In this document: one piece after another, positions 36,481 through 52,964 of the stretch
How positions within the stretch are numbered: the first letter of the stretch is position 1
How the letters are laid out: each line of letters starts with the position of its first letter
Origin: Marsupella aquatica
Taxonomy: Eukaryota > Marchantiophyta
DNA length: 64,000 nt
Direction of reading: 5' to 3'
NCBI GenBank assembly: GCA_973895155.1
Contig: OZ316896.1
Coordinates: 9,052,001-9,116,000 of the forward strand
The notes under the pieces: generated by a model
The model's input: only the letters and a program-made list of their open reading frames with translations
Database searches by the model: none
Told to the model about the DNA's origin: nothing
Made by a program: the position numbers and the translations under genes

Positions 36481-39319
36481 TGGCTAGCAAAGTAACTCGA
36501 TTAGTACCAAATCTTACTTGGCACCGGTTTGGATTCATTTCATACCTCTCCGCGCTCTCTTACGTATGACGGAGGTTGGAGTCCAATTTCAATTGCGATG
36601 CGCTTCGTTTGTTGCGTTTGCACGGTGCGCTCGGGTAGTATTCAATTGCACATGTTAAGGAAGGAGGGACCTTGATCGAGTACATCGCATTGCCGAATAC
36701 TGGTCAGTCTAAAGGAGGATTGTTCATCCCTTAGTTGTAAACTCAGTTCGTTCAATGTTCCGTCTAGACAGTGAAGGACGTTGAAAGGGATTCGTGCAAG
36801 CGAGCTAGTATGCATGTATTAATTTGTGTCGAAAATAGCTCACTCAAGATTACTGTGTACAGGGTGGGGGTTGAGCTGCATTCCGGCGACAGAGTTGACC
36901 GTTTTTACACCAGTGAAGGACTGATTACAGGATCAATGGAACTGGACTGACTGGTACAATTCGACCATGATAACTTCAGACTCCAGGACCCCCAGTCATT
37001 CGTCGTTGCTTTCTATGATCGCCTTGTCGGTATAGCATCACACCGTCGCTGCCACTTACCCATCTTGTGCCACCGTTGTCTTAAATGGTGACTCTTCGAA
37101 CTGGCCGCTTCCTCTTTAAAGTGGGTCACTGAATATCTTTGATTTGCCCTCTTCGGCCGTATTGGCACATCGTCTGAATTTCGGCTGCCTGTTTCTATTG
37201 AAGGTCTGCGGATTCCTTCTTCTTCTCTCTGCGTCTTTGATTTCTCCGATTCTTGCCCTTGTCCAATAATTGCTCATTTTGAGTTTGCATATGCCCTCTT
37301 CTTTTGTGTTTCTTCTCTCTGGACCTCTTTAATTTGATTTTACTCTCTTGTCCTTTGTTCGGTCCTTTATAAAAAAATTGGTCCTTTTCTCTCTTTTCTC
37401 TCTTTTCTCTCTTTTCCTGTCTCTCGTTCGCTTCTTCGTCGTGGCTGTTGCGTCAAATCCCCTCCTAATTCCGCTTTCAGCTTAATCTTCCTTTCTCCAT
37501 TCCGTTTTGAATGTGAATCGTACTTGTCTGTTGGTCCTCCACATGATATTTCAAATACAGGAAAGGATTTGATCTGGAATCGTGGATACACCAAGGTCAG
37601 GCACCATCTTTATCAGACGTACTCTCGCATTCTGCAGAAACATTTCCCTTTTATCAGAGTGTAAATTCGACTCCGTCAGTGGTTTCCGAGCAACACCAAC
37701 ATGCGGGAGATTGGATGTCAAGAACGTGTCAAGAAAGGGTGCTTATGCAGATTCGAGAAGGACACGGGGTGATGATTGCTTGGCTTGTGTTTTACATTTG
37801 CAACCACTAGCTGTGGAGCGTTTAGATCCTAATTCTTAGTCTTGCAGTTGACATCCAACGTTTCTCACGAGAAGATTTCATCTAGTGGCGATAGCTCCGA
37901 ACATTCGTCGATCTACAATAGACTCGATTGACGAAATGGAACGTCAAATTCTTTCCGGTGCTAAGTCTGGCGGCGGCACTTTCAAATTTCCTCGATATCG
38001 TCAACTACCTGTGAACCAATTCAACTATAACAACTGCGTCATCAGCAAATGTCAAGTTATCCTACGTACCCAAAGATGGCGGCCAAATGCTGAGGTGTGA
38101 CTTCTAACTTCAACCATGACATTCTGCTCCTACCAGTATAAAGCTCACGAATAAGGAGTCAATAGATTTTACTGAGGCAAGGGGGCAGGAAATATTAAAA
38201 GGGCAAAAACACGAGGATAGAACCAGATCGCCTTAGATATATTCTACTGCACATGTGAAGCTATGACTAAGAATGCCCTGGCATTTACAACTTAGGATGC
38301 AAGGTACCTGGAGCCAGACTGTCTCACCTGCAGCAGCAATGTGCAGCGCCATCTATAGTGCGAAGTGGTTTGCTGTCTTACTTATTTTTCGCTCATCAAT
38401 CGCCGTCAGATCAAACCAAAGTCGTTTAGACGATTTTTCAATGAAGGCACCCGGCGCAGTTAGTACCGAAGAGAAGAAAGGGAAACATGCGTTTCTATAA
38501 TCCAGGAAGCATCTTGTGACCTTCTATTGGTTTTCTAACAGGACTGGGTAGTCTGTGTGTACAAGTAAAATAAATGATGATGCTTAAGTAGATTCAGAAT
38601 TGGAGTTACTGTTTCGTTTCCAGTTTCTACTCAAGCAAAATTCATTGTATTCACCTGATCTACTGTTTGGACAGAGGTACTCGCCACACCCTGAGCATTG
38701 ACAGAGAAAAGAGCCATTGCCAATGTTGATCTTTTGAGTAAGAATACTGAATTCGACGGTAGTTGAGCACTGTCAAGCATTGTTCTTGCTTCTCGGCAAA
38801 TTTAGGATCAGGAAAAGATATGAATGAAATGGGAAATGACATGATAAAAGCGCTGTCAACTTACTGGGTTAAAGATCGAAAAGATTTACTAGTGGATCCA
38901 ACTCACCTAGGCTACGAAAAAGTCATGCTCAACGTATGTAAACGTAGAAGACTTCTTGAAAGAAGGTCTTCCCAGTGGCTTATTAATCCCGAACTGAATG
39001 GTCCTAGTTTCAAATTGGGTTGATATCTAGTTTCATAACCCTGTTCCTGCTAGAAGTTCATATCCGTGAATCGTGTGTTACGGCTTTTTCCTCTGTTACG
39101 ACCTTCAAATTCAATCCTCTGCTTGAAAGCCGCTACTTTTTGCCATGGATTTCTTCTCCCGTGAGACGACTTGGGCCTGCGAACCTGTTGCAGTTTCATG
39201 TCATCACTTGTCTGAGTTTGTGGTTATTCCCTACTCCTGGGAAGAACACTTTCGGAGCTTTCTGCTCGAGATTTTATTTTCCAAGACAAGTTAACTGTCT
39301 TTTTTGGAAACAGTATTAT

Positions 39320-43342
<4,023 letters not shown>

Positions 43343-45240
43343 GACGGCTCCGCAAGCGATTTGTTGCGAATAGCTTGGGGCGTTTTAGCTGAGGGGCGAA
43401 ATCCATTCAAAGTCCTCCGCGCATATAGGATGTAAGAATTACGCATGAAAGCAATCTGAAATTGTGAAGAAATTTATCAATTAATTCTGCATGAAAACAC
43501 TTTGCAGGCAGCGTTCGACATTTCTAAGTCCCGCGTCTCAAGAAGTGCAGGATCAATTGCCTGTGCAGAACGCTGCCAAAGCATGGCGGGGACAACTGTA
43601 AAATGATGTAAACTGTTAAGAACGAAATGGATGTCTCTTTTAAGATTGCGATCAGGCGAGGACAATGATCAGGCAATCTGATATGTTGAGCTGATTGTCT
43701 GAGCATTAATGTCCGATTGCGGCGGATTGGAAAGTCTTTCTCATTCCTTAATCAATAATTTCTTGAACTTTCATTGTATTTCTCTCTGGTGCTTAGCAGG
43801 CCCGCAATTTAATATGATCCAGCACCGCAGCCACAGAAAACGTACCGCCCGTTTAGTCTCCTGGATGGCACAAAGCAGTCGTAGATTGCGGTAGCTTAGA
43901 ACGAGTCCGTCCTGTTGCCGCGCCTCTTCAATGTGATTATTCAGCAGACGACCCGGCAGCAGGGTACATATGGTAGCAAGTGCTTTAGCGAGCGAACAGG
44001 CCCGAAAGCTGTCGATGAATTGAAAGCGAGGACCCGTGCTATTTGTTCGGCCTTCATCTATAGATCCCAAGCTGGCATCGAATCAAGAAGGCTAGGCCTG
44101 ATGACGAAACTTCACACGTCGATGTGTGCAGAAATGTCCACATTGAAATTTAAGTAATTCACATTAACCGCAGTAGGCGTACACGTACGTACGCATTTGC
44201 TGACAAATCTGTAATCACGCTCAGTACAAGGAGGCGCCAGGCATTATCTCATCTCCACTTTTAAGCCGCGGCGTTCCTTCCTTCCAACGCATATCAAGAA
44301 CAGCTTCGATCCTTCCAATTGCGCCACCCTCGATCCTAGTCTTGGATTCCGCTCGCATTCATTCTACTATACCAGCAACCAATCCTCTGTGACCAGTTCA
44401 ACATACATATCTTCTCCACCAAGATAACAACTACTACAACAACGCCTTTCTTCGCGCTTGAAAATATCCGACGCCATCGCACACGTCGTTGTCTCAATCA
44501 ATTCATCCGCCTCCAAACCAAAATCCTCCTCAGCCCAAACTATTATGGCCCGGTATCTGTTCCGTTGCACTTGCCAGAATCACATTATCACCACCGTCGT
44601 AGGCGGAGGACAATTTAAGCCTCGGCAGGCCCTCGCTAGCACGTAGGTCGATTTTATCCCGTCCAAGAAAGACAGAACTCGCATTCACATAGGACATCAA
44701 TCTACTACGCTGCCAACATCCAACTCTAAACCAAAATCGTCCTCCGACCAAACTACGATTGCGTCATCTCCGTTCCGTTGCACCGGGCGATAATCACGCC
44801 ATCGCCGCCATCACATTCGAGAGGGAATAATTATTAAACCTCCGTAACATCGAGGAAGTATGTAGAATTGTACTAGATCGATGGGTTCCTCGCGAGCAAG
44901 CAAGAAAGAAAGAACTCACATGTAGACAGGGCATCAATTCCATCGCGACCGCCACTCGAGTGTGTTGCGCTCTCCTCACGCTAGCGATGGCGGAAGGCAA
45001 ATATTTCCAGAAAAGCGGTCATAGCAAATCCGGAGCGGCTCCTTTTTTCCTTTCCTTGAACAGCCTTCGAGCCCACCTACGCTAAACTCCTCGTCACATA
45101 ACGCACGATCATCGCTATTCTATGTTCGCTTGTCGTCTTCCCGTCCCAACTACTGTACAACGTATTGTACAACCCTGCAACGTTCGGGATCGTCTTCCTA
45201 CGCATACGTCTACGGTCTCGTACTGCTTCTTAATGTATAA
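43343..45240. other. Upstream of the kinase gene
   Basis: Probable 5' leader and promoter of the kinase, then non-coding sequence. The only coding-like signal is the duplicated motif at 44510-44790, listed separately. I see no other gene. Confidence 0.45.
44510..44790 (-). other. Duplicated coding-like segment (VVWSEDDFGLE)
   Basis: On the minus strand two diverged copies encode related peptides: QRNGDDAIVVWSEDDFGLEL near 44790-44725 and QRNRYRAIIVWAEEDFGLEA near 44575-44512. Many differences are silent or conservative, so this may be the remains of a duplicated exon under past protein selection. I do not recognise the family, and neither copy is part of a long ORF with a good start. Confidence 0.35.
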
Positions 45241-45596
45241 GGTTAAGGGCCATCTTGCATGTGCAAGGTGCTTTGATTTTTGGCCCTCAAATGAACCCGT
45301 GGCATCTCTAAACGAAGCGACAAACCATCTCTAAACGAAGCGACAAACCGGCAGTCCTGATGGCGTCTTTGGAGGATATGCAAGGGCAAGGGCCTGAAAT
45401 TTTCCTGCCCTTGAGGTCCCGGACTTTGAACTTTGAATAAAACAAAATGACAGTAGATCCCCGACTCAATAAGCACTTCACACATAAGGTGTTCTTGATT
45501 GTGTTTAGATCCTGGGTCCACACTTTTTCCCGACATCTGTGAGCTGCTAATGGTCGCATTTTTCAGGACTCTTGCACATGCAAGACAGCCCTAAGG
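45241..45596. mobile_element. 360-bp terminal-inverted-repeat element
   Basis: The left end TTAAGGGCCATCTTGCATGT (followed by GCAAG) is mirrored at the right end by CTTGCACATGCAAGACAGCC (followed by CTAAGG). The interior has no transposase. Related end sequences occur at about 29413 (CTTAGGGCTGTCTTGCATGT) and 34855-34890 (inverted), so several degraded members of one family are scattered through the window. Confidence 0.75.
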
Positions 45597-45714
45597 ACCA
45601 GGGCTATCCCTTTATGGGATATAAAGGCAACCGTATATATGGTAGACCCGAGTATGCGGGGAGATCTTATATACGGGAGACTTTTTATCCCATTAAGGGA
45701 TTAGCCCGGTCTTT
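45594..45714. repeat. Long hairpin, arms about 55-60 nt
   Basis: The left half (GGACCAGGGCTATCCCTTTA, then TGGGATATAAAGG, ACCGTATATA) pairs with the right half (TATATACGGGAGA, TTTTTATCCCATTAAGGGAT, TAGCCCGGTC). A small central CCCG-AGTAT-GCGGG stem lies at the tip. It abuts the right end of the 45241-45596 element. A diverged relative lies at 45978-46057. Confidence 0.85.
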
Positions 45715-45977
45715 ACCTGTTGGTTAAGGTAAGAAACAGTGATATATCAAAGTTCTCTGAGTATTTTCATCTTTCATTACAAGACTCAATTTATCTGGAT
45801 TTTGAGTTTGGAACAACTGTCCCAAACACTCCTCATACGCATCTACCCAGGAGAAAAGGCTGTCAGATTGCAGACCATATGAATATACAGTCATTTTCTA
45901 ATGAGTTATAATCAATGCCAAAAGTGCTAATGTGGCAGCAGCCTGAAGCCACAAAAAACAAAATATCACCATGATGA

Positions 45978-46057
45978 CCTTAATGGGATATTAGAGCAAC
46001 CGTATCTTGACCCGCGAATGCGGGGAGGCATACGGAAGCTCGAATACCCCATTAAGG
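45978..46057. repeat. Hairpin related to the one at 45.6 kb
   Basis: CCTTAATGGGATATTAGAGC at the left pairs with GAAGCTCGAATACCCCATTA (then AGG) at the right. The tip is a perfect CCCGC-GAAT-GCGGG stem-loop. The outer ATGGGAT, the ACCGTAT and the GCGGG tip are shared with the 45594-45714 hairpin, showing common origin. Confidence 0.85.
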
Positions 46058-46364
46058 AGCAGGGGGCAGCCCTAAACGTACGTTAAGGATTGTGGCCATT
46101 GATTGACTCAATCGAATGGACCAGATAGACAGCTCCCCATGCCTAATATCCGACCGTCAATTTCAATGGCTGAGATTAGTTAGGGTACGTGCGCCTGCTG
46201 CCTTGTCATCCTATACCTGTGTAAAAACACACCCCAAAAATGGTGCAAATTTATGAAATATAAAATCTGCTTATGTGGCAAGATCTGGTAGGCCATGTAC
46301 TTTAAGAATCAACCCACAATCCTCAACGGTCCCGTATGTACTCACTAGGGCGCCTCAAGGGATT

Positions 46365-48300
46365 ATTTAGGGCGTGTCAAAACAAAGCCATAAGAATCTT
46401 ATTTTTTTATTTTCCTTGAGATTAGCACTTTACTTATATGAAAAGTAAAACACAATAAACAACCTGGAATAACAGGCCAGATCAACAAGTATCACACAAG
46501 GCCAAAAACCACCCACAAACCGAACACATTCAGTCCCGAGGGCAAAGAATTACAGGAGAAACTACCCATGACAAAGTAACAATGGCTAGGATTTTGTTGG
46601 ACATAAGAGTCTTATGGGGCGTGTACTTAGGGCCAGGTTCCATGGGCCAGGGGCAGGGAGTACCATACTACCATCACTCCCTCTGACACCCCCTGGGGCC
46701 CAAATATATCGTATGCCAAGGTGTACACAGTATTTTAAATGTATGAATTCTGACTTAGGAGCCAATGAGAATGCCCTGTACCATCCCTATACAAGGGCAG
46801 GGGGTACCCCTGAAATTTAACAGGGAGTGTGAGGGAAAGGCATACTCCCTACTACAGTATTTGTACACCCCTCAATCCCTGGCAAAGCTGCAATCTTAAT
46901 GGCTTAGAAATTCCGACAGTATCCGACTCCTTACTCCCAGCCCCATGGAACCTAGCCTTTACTGCCAGTAGGCATTATTTAGGGCGTGTCAAAATACAGC
47001 CATAAGAATTTTCTTATGGCTAAAATTTTGTTGCACATAGAAGTCTTATGGGGCGTGTACTTACCCAGTAGGCATTATTTAGGGAGTGTCAAAATAAAGC
47101 TATAAGAATTTTTCTATGGCTGAAATTTTGTTGGACATAGAAGTCTTATGGAGCGTGTATTTAGGTAGCCAGTAGTAGGCACTAGGGAGTGTCAAAATAG
47201 AGCCATAAGAATTTTCTTATGGCTAAAATTTTGCTGGACATAAGAGTCTTATGGGGCGTGTATTTAGGCATTAGGGCGTGTCAAAATAAAGCCATAAGGA
47301 TTTTCTTGTGGCTAAAATTTTGTTGGATATAAGAATCTTATGGGGCGTGTATTTAGGTAGCCAGTAGTAGGCATTAGGGAGTGTCAAACTATATAAAGCC
47401 ATAAGAATTAATTTCTTATGTCAAAAATTTTGTTGGACATGAAAGTATTATGGTGTGTGTATTTAGGTAGCTAGTACTAGGGCGTGTCAAGCTTCTCTCA
47501 TAACCATAGTGTTATTTTTTTGGACTTACCACCCTTGTGGGGTACATATATTGGTAGCCCATAGCAATTTTGTCCTGGCCGTAACAGCATATTATGTCCT
47601 GAGCCGTAACTGGGTTATGGATGTGCTTTGACACTCCCTAGTAAGGAATTATATCCTGGCCATAAAAATGTTTTTATGTCCTTTCCGTACCACCTATATG
47701 CGAGCCTATATGACGTTGTTTTGACACGCCCTATTGAGTTACAACAAAGGACATAATTAAAATGCTTTTACTACTGGGATGAAAACTTTATGGGCTACCT
47801 AGATGTGTGCCCCATAAGGATTGCACAATGTGCCAAAAATAGTTAGCCATAAGACCTTGCTTGTGGCGGTGTGACACACCTAGTGAGTACATGCATATGG
47901 TACCATAGGAAGACTATCCCAAACATTGTCCTAAGTATGCAGCTCACACCTGAGGTCTACCAGGCTCTTCCGTTTCCCAATAGGTAGGTCTGAGTTTTTA
48001 GGTTCTTGGGTGTTGTTGTGCTGGGCTGTGGCCTGGATCATTTGGGATTTGTAACTCTTTGGTTGCCCCCCCCCCCCCACCCCTTCTTGATTGGGTCATT
48101 TGCGTGAGGGATCATGTCTCCCAATTGGGTGTCTTTTCTCTTTGAGTTGGAGGTGATATAGTCTGGACATTTTACCCTTACAGGGCACGTCAGTTGGTAA
48201 CCCGTAAGGTTTATGATTGTCCTGGCCATAATTTAAACAATTATATGTAGACATTGGCCGTACCTTACCTATGGCCTTGTTTTGACATGCCCTCCTAGCC
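46365..48300. repeat. Composite repeat zone with GGGCGTGTCAAAA motifs
   Basis: Five units of about 95-115 bp run in tandem from about 46978 to 47490, with a split copy at 46371-46625. Each has AGGG(C/A)GTGTCAAAATAAAG, the perfect palindrome GCCATAAGAATTTTCTTATG (plus GC), TAAAATTTTGTTGGACATAA, and CTTATGGGGCGTGTATTTAGG. To the right, TTTGACACTCCCTAG (47629), TTTTGACACGCCCTA (47720) and TTTTGACATGCCCTCC (48281) are the same end in inverse orientation, next to repeated GTCCTGGCC(G/A)TAA text. No transposase frame is visible. The zone looks like nested or amplified ends of one non-autonomous inverted-repeat family. Confidence 0.8.
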
Positions 48301-48895
48301 AGGAAATTTCAAAGCTTCATAGTTACAGATGAGGACTTTTGACCATAAACAAATGGACATTGTTTTTTTCATCGGAGAGATGTACTTGATGGACCCCCAC
48401 AAGAAGTATTACGTGATGCACCCTGTGCATGATCTAGATCTAGACTGTTGATGGACCTTAAATTAATCAACATACCCAAAATCTAGCTAGCTCATGGGGC
48501 CAGGTGGGGTAACATTTTTCAATTTTGGGGGTTTTAAGTTATCTGATTGAATGTGGTTGTGGGCCGGGGGACTTTTGCCCAGGACTCTTGAATGAGCTGT
48601 TTGGCTGTTTGGTCTTCTTGACTTTTCTCTTGTTGCGTCCCCTTTAATTATTGGATCCTGTCTTGAGGATGGACACCTTTTTTTCTGGCAAAGTGATATA
48701 ATAGAGGGTCTCAAACCTGAACCTTAATTGAAATGGAAAGTTATGGACTACCAAATTCACAGTCAGTAATTATCTTTTTGCCCCTCCTTTGTCAATCTTC
48801 CTTGGAATTTTCTTGTAAAACTATACATACACCACAATTCCTTCACCAGCCTGGCCAAGGGAGATGCTTTAAAGCATATTAGAGATTATAAGTCT

Positions 48896-49011
48896 TAAAA
48901 TAATTTTTAGTTTTTCACCTGCAAGGCAACTAGAGAAGGAGGAGACAACGAAAAACTCATTCAAGCCCTTATATTTCATATTAATACAATGAAAATTAAT
49001 CTAATAGAATG
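48896..49011. repeat. Solitary arm related to the 19.65-21.49 kb element
   Basis: The block AATAATTTTTAGTTTTTCAC, then CTGCAAGGCAACTAGAGAA, GGAGGAGACAACGAAAAAC and AATGAAAATTAATCTAATAG matches the inner half of the left arm of the 19.65-kb element in the same orientation. No inverted partner is seen nearby, so this is a solo or truncated copy. Confidence 0.85.
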
Positions 49012-49554
49012 TACCCCTCAGCATTCCATGATGAATTACTCAACCAAAATAGCCAAAAGTTCACTGTCATTTATTCACCTCCTTCACACATCATCCAAAC
49101 TTATGGCACATTATGTTAAAATTTAATCTTGCCTCGTTAGCAATTGATCTTATGATTGCATGATAATTATGTTCAATATATTACAAAAGCTGATCTTCGT
49201 AACCTGGAATTATTGACAGCATGTTAATGTGCCTCTTGGAGGGAGGTATGCCTTTTCAACCAGTATCTCGGAAATTTTACTAACACAAACACAAACCTTT
49301 CTAATACTTAAAGAGCTTCGTAAACTTTAGTCATGCTTCTATGTTGGCCAGTCAAACTTGACATTGGACACTGTTTAGAAGTTTGTGTAGATGACTGTCT
49401 TTTTCAATTTTAGTTTAAAAAAGATAATCACCATTTGTATAAATGTCCAGGGAGTCAAGATCTAGAATTCTTGGGGGACACATCACTACGACAAAGTAGA
49501 TAGGCCCACTTAATTGGGTGTGACGAAATACTTCCAAAATTTTATGGAAAAACA

Positions 49555-49574
49555 AATATATATATATATATATA
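49555..49574. repeat. AT dinucleotide microsatellite
   Basis: About ten uninterrupted AT repeats. Confidence 0.95.
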
Positions 49575-50439
49575 GGTTGGCCTTAAAGAATAAATCTACC
49601 TATTTAATTATAAAAATATTTTCTTGACAGTTTTTAGAGATTTTAAGTAACATGTTGCATTTTGGGGGTCCATCAACTGAGTATATCTCTCACAAAAAAG
49701 GGGAATGTCTTGGACACTCCTAACAAGATATATTGAATTAGAGTATTCAACCTTGTAAATTGTAAATTGCCAAGGGGAACTCAAGGCATCAAGGTGATGA
49801 CTTCTTTCACCTTGCCAAGCAGATCATGTCTAGCTCAGTTTCACATTTCTGTGGTGCTTTGGAAAAGGCAGGTACAAAGAAGATGGCTGATTCATTCATC
49901 TGCTGTAGGACCTGGTGCTAGGTGCAATGGAGAATTGCAATGGGTAAGTTCTTATCATAATTGCAAATCTCAAGCTCGTTCATCCAGACAAATGAGGCAA
50001 AACCATCTTCTGATTTCCTGTTTCAATTATAGGCTAAGGATGACCTTGTGCCCTCGTTACTAAACCATCAGGATGGAGAAACACTTTGGGCAGGTTGATC
50101 ATTAGATTGGGTCCGTCTGTTTGATCATTAAATTTGGTCCTAGACATGGTCCTAGATATGAAAGCTCAAGATTGCTCGTCGGGTATGGTTTAGTGCTACA
50201 TCAAATCTACGTAGAATTCAACACTTCTCTCCACCTAGATTTTGGTGCATGCCAACTCTGGCACCCGGGGGGTGCAAATGGGTGTAGTAGCCTGCCCAAC
50301 AGATTCTTCAAGAGCCCTCCCAACACAGCAATTGGTAAGGGAACCTGGTCAAAACCCAGCAAATGATGCTAGCCATTTTGCGACATCAGTGTGCATCGTA
50401 GGTTCATCACTGTGTCGGATTGACTTCTCTATCCAGGCA

Positions 50440-51500
50440 ATAATATACTTCTTAAATCGCCAGTTTTTTGACTCAGAGTCCATTACATTATTAAATTCTT
50501 ATGTCTTCAAATTCTCAATCTCCATCCGATCATGTCAGCGTGTTGGATTGGCTTCTCAAACTGACTCAATTGCAATGATAAATTCGTAATTGTTTAAATT
50601 CTCAACCTCCATTTAATTCCATCCGTTCATGTCGAAATTCTCAACCTCCATCCGAGCATGTCAGCGTGTTGCATTGGTTCCTCAAACTGACTCAATTGCA
50701 ATGATAAATTCGTAATTCTTTAAATTCTCAACCTCCATTTAATTCCATCCGGTCATGTCGAAATTCTCAATCTCCATCCGATCATGTCAGCGTGTTCTAT
50801 TGGCTTCTCAAACTGACTCAATTACATTAATAAATTCGTTATTCTTCAAGTTCGCTACCTCCATTTATTCTCATCCGTTCATGTCGGTGTGTTGGATTGG
50901 CTTCTCAGTCCAGGCAATATACTGTACTCCTCAAACCGTCACATTTAACTGAGAGTTTATAGCATTATTAAATTCGAAATTCTTCAAGTTCTCAACCCCA
51001 TCCGTTCATGTCAGTATGTCGGATTGGCTTCTCAGTCCAGGCAATGCACTGTTCTTGCATTGGCTTGCAACCGTCCTGTCCAACCGTCAGTTCATAACAT
51101 TATTAAATTCGGACTTCTTCAAGTTCTGAAGCTCCATCCGTTCGTGTCAGTTTGTTGGATTGACTTCTCTCCAGAAAGGAACTTCAGAAACCGTCAGTCT
51201 TTGACTGAGAATCCATTACATTATTAAATTCGTGGTTCCTCAAGTTTTGAAGCTCCATCTGTTCATGTCAGTTTGTTAAATTGACTTCTCAGTCCAGGGA
51301 ATGGACTTCTGAAACCGTCAGTCTTTGACTGAGAGTCCATTACATTATTAAATTCGTAGTTCTATCAGGTCTCAACCTCCATCCGTTCATGTACTCGTGT
51401 TCGATTTACTTCTTTGTCCAGGCAATGGACTATTCAAACAGTCACTCCATAACATTATTAAATTCGTAGTTCTTCTAGTTCTCAAGCTCCATCCCACGCG
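50440..51500. repeat. Tandem array, period about 125 bp, eight copies
   Basis: The conserved CATGTCAG(C/T)(G/T)TGTTGGATTG motif recurs near 50531, 50657, 50782, 50880, 51007, 51143, 51265 and 51389. Units also share TTCTCAACCTCCATCCGTTC, CTTCTCAGTCCAGGCAATG, AAACCGTCAGTC and CATTACATTATTAAATTCG. Spacing varies from about 98 to 136 bp. Divergence shows an old array that still expanded in sub-blocks. Confidence 0.9.
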
Positions 51501-52964
51501 ATGGAGAGACAGCGAAGCAACTCAAATGCAGCAGAGTAACTGGTAAATGAAGTAGCTTCCTGAAGTGGTTAACAATCTGCGCGTAGAGACACAACACTTC
51601 CTGGGAAAACCATTGAAGTATAAGCTGCGGCTGTGGACGTTAATAGTCTGAAGCCGAGCAGGATTCTGACATGTAAGAGGCCGAACGCTGTCTTATGCTG
51701 ACAGTGATTTTGCCGCAGGCTTCTCCCCTTCTAATTTTAGTGCTGCCCTCCATCATTAGTCTGATGTAGCTGAAGGTTATTATGCCTTGGAGAGCTAGGC
51801 TAATCAGCTGCTCTCCGAGATTCCCAGAGACCAAATTCTTGGTTACAACCACTTACAGGGATCATAGGCAACACTAGTAATTCCCGATGGAAAGCTTTTG
51901 TACAAATTGGAAGAATCACGTTCAGGAAGGAGTCACACTATTAGGCAAGTTTCAAGCGAAAACAACAAACAAAAAATCCTCAAATCCAGTCAACTGCTGA
52001 CATAGATTTTCACCTCCAATCGAGTTAAAATCTGTCCGTCTTTAATCTGAACTCAAGGTGATGAATCCGCGCCGTGGGATTCATTATCAAATTTTATCTT
52101 GTTCACAGAGATCAGACAGCCTCTGCATCTCACTGCGGTGGACTCCAAGCTTGGAGTCCAAGCACCACGAATTAGTTTAGTTGTCCTGGTTAATCCATGT
52201 CTGTTCATGGTTGCCAGGAAAGATTCCCCATGGAAAAGTGAAGGTCGTCATTTCTGGGACCTCTTCCATTGGGTTTGATGTAGTCAAACCATCTGCGAGA
52301 TAGGTCCGTAAATCTGCACATTCATTCCATGTGTGGGCACATACTTCTGCTGCTTTCACCAATAGACAACTGGAACATTTATGAGTTTAGTTGGCATAGA
52401 AAAAGGATCAGACAGCATCCCAAGTAAAACAGAGACCTTGCCAGTACAAAATAGCTTTGCGATCAAAGTTCATGTGCTTGAGATGCATGCACACTGACAG
52501 GGGAAGACAATGAGATCAAAATATACCATGAGCTTTTTAATTACAACAACGAGGCCCGCATGATTTTCGCACATGAACCTGGCAAAGGCAACTCATACAA
52601 GTTGTATGATAAGTACTTAGAACCAGTGTTGGAGAGGTACCTCACAAAAGTGGGAGTGCAAATAGCGTGTGGTAAATACATACCGACCGCAGCTCTGATT
52701 AACTGTGTCTCGTTCTAGCGCCAGGAGTGGTGAGAACGGGCCGCTAACTAACATCACTCGTACAAAAGGCGCCCCAGCCACTGCATGACACTTTATTGTA
52801 CTATACACAAAGCCCGAGAAAGTTCCACTGATTGGATCTTGAAGGGCTTTAAAAAATACGTTCTCTACTGACGATGCAAGAAAGAATTTATCTCCCAGAC
52901 TGATGAATTTAAAGATTTCAAATTCAATAAATTTGGACTAAACTAATAGCTCGATAGATATGGA

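Larger units (their letters stand above)
33581..39319. other. Intergenic with three tandem arrays
   Basis: No intact gene is supported. A small frame at 34234-34332 starting MGKRKRN sits after an acceptor-like CATGGCAG and might be another exon remnant, but no domain is recognisable. Arrays at 34701-34830, 34985-35420, 35455-35560 and 36085-36480 are described separately. The final part (37.3-39.3 kb) is TC-rich then unremarkable. Confidence 0.45.
48301..52964. other. Intergenic between kinase side and fimbrin 3' end
   Basis: No gene is supported. It includes a C run at 48067-48079 just outside, the solitary arm at 48896-49011, an AT dinucleotide run at 49555-49574, and the tandem array at 50440-51500. 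The last kilobase before 52965 may include the fimbrin 3' untranslated region. Short minus-strand frames there have no recognisable domain. Confidence 0.5.
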
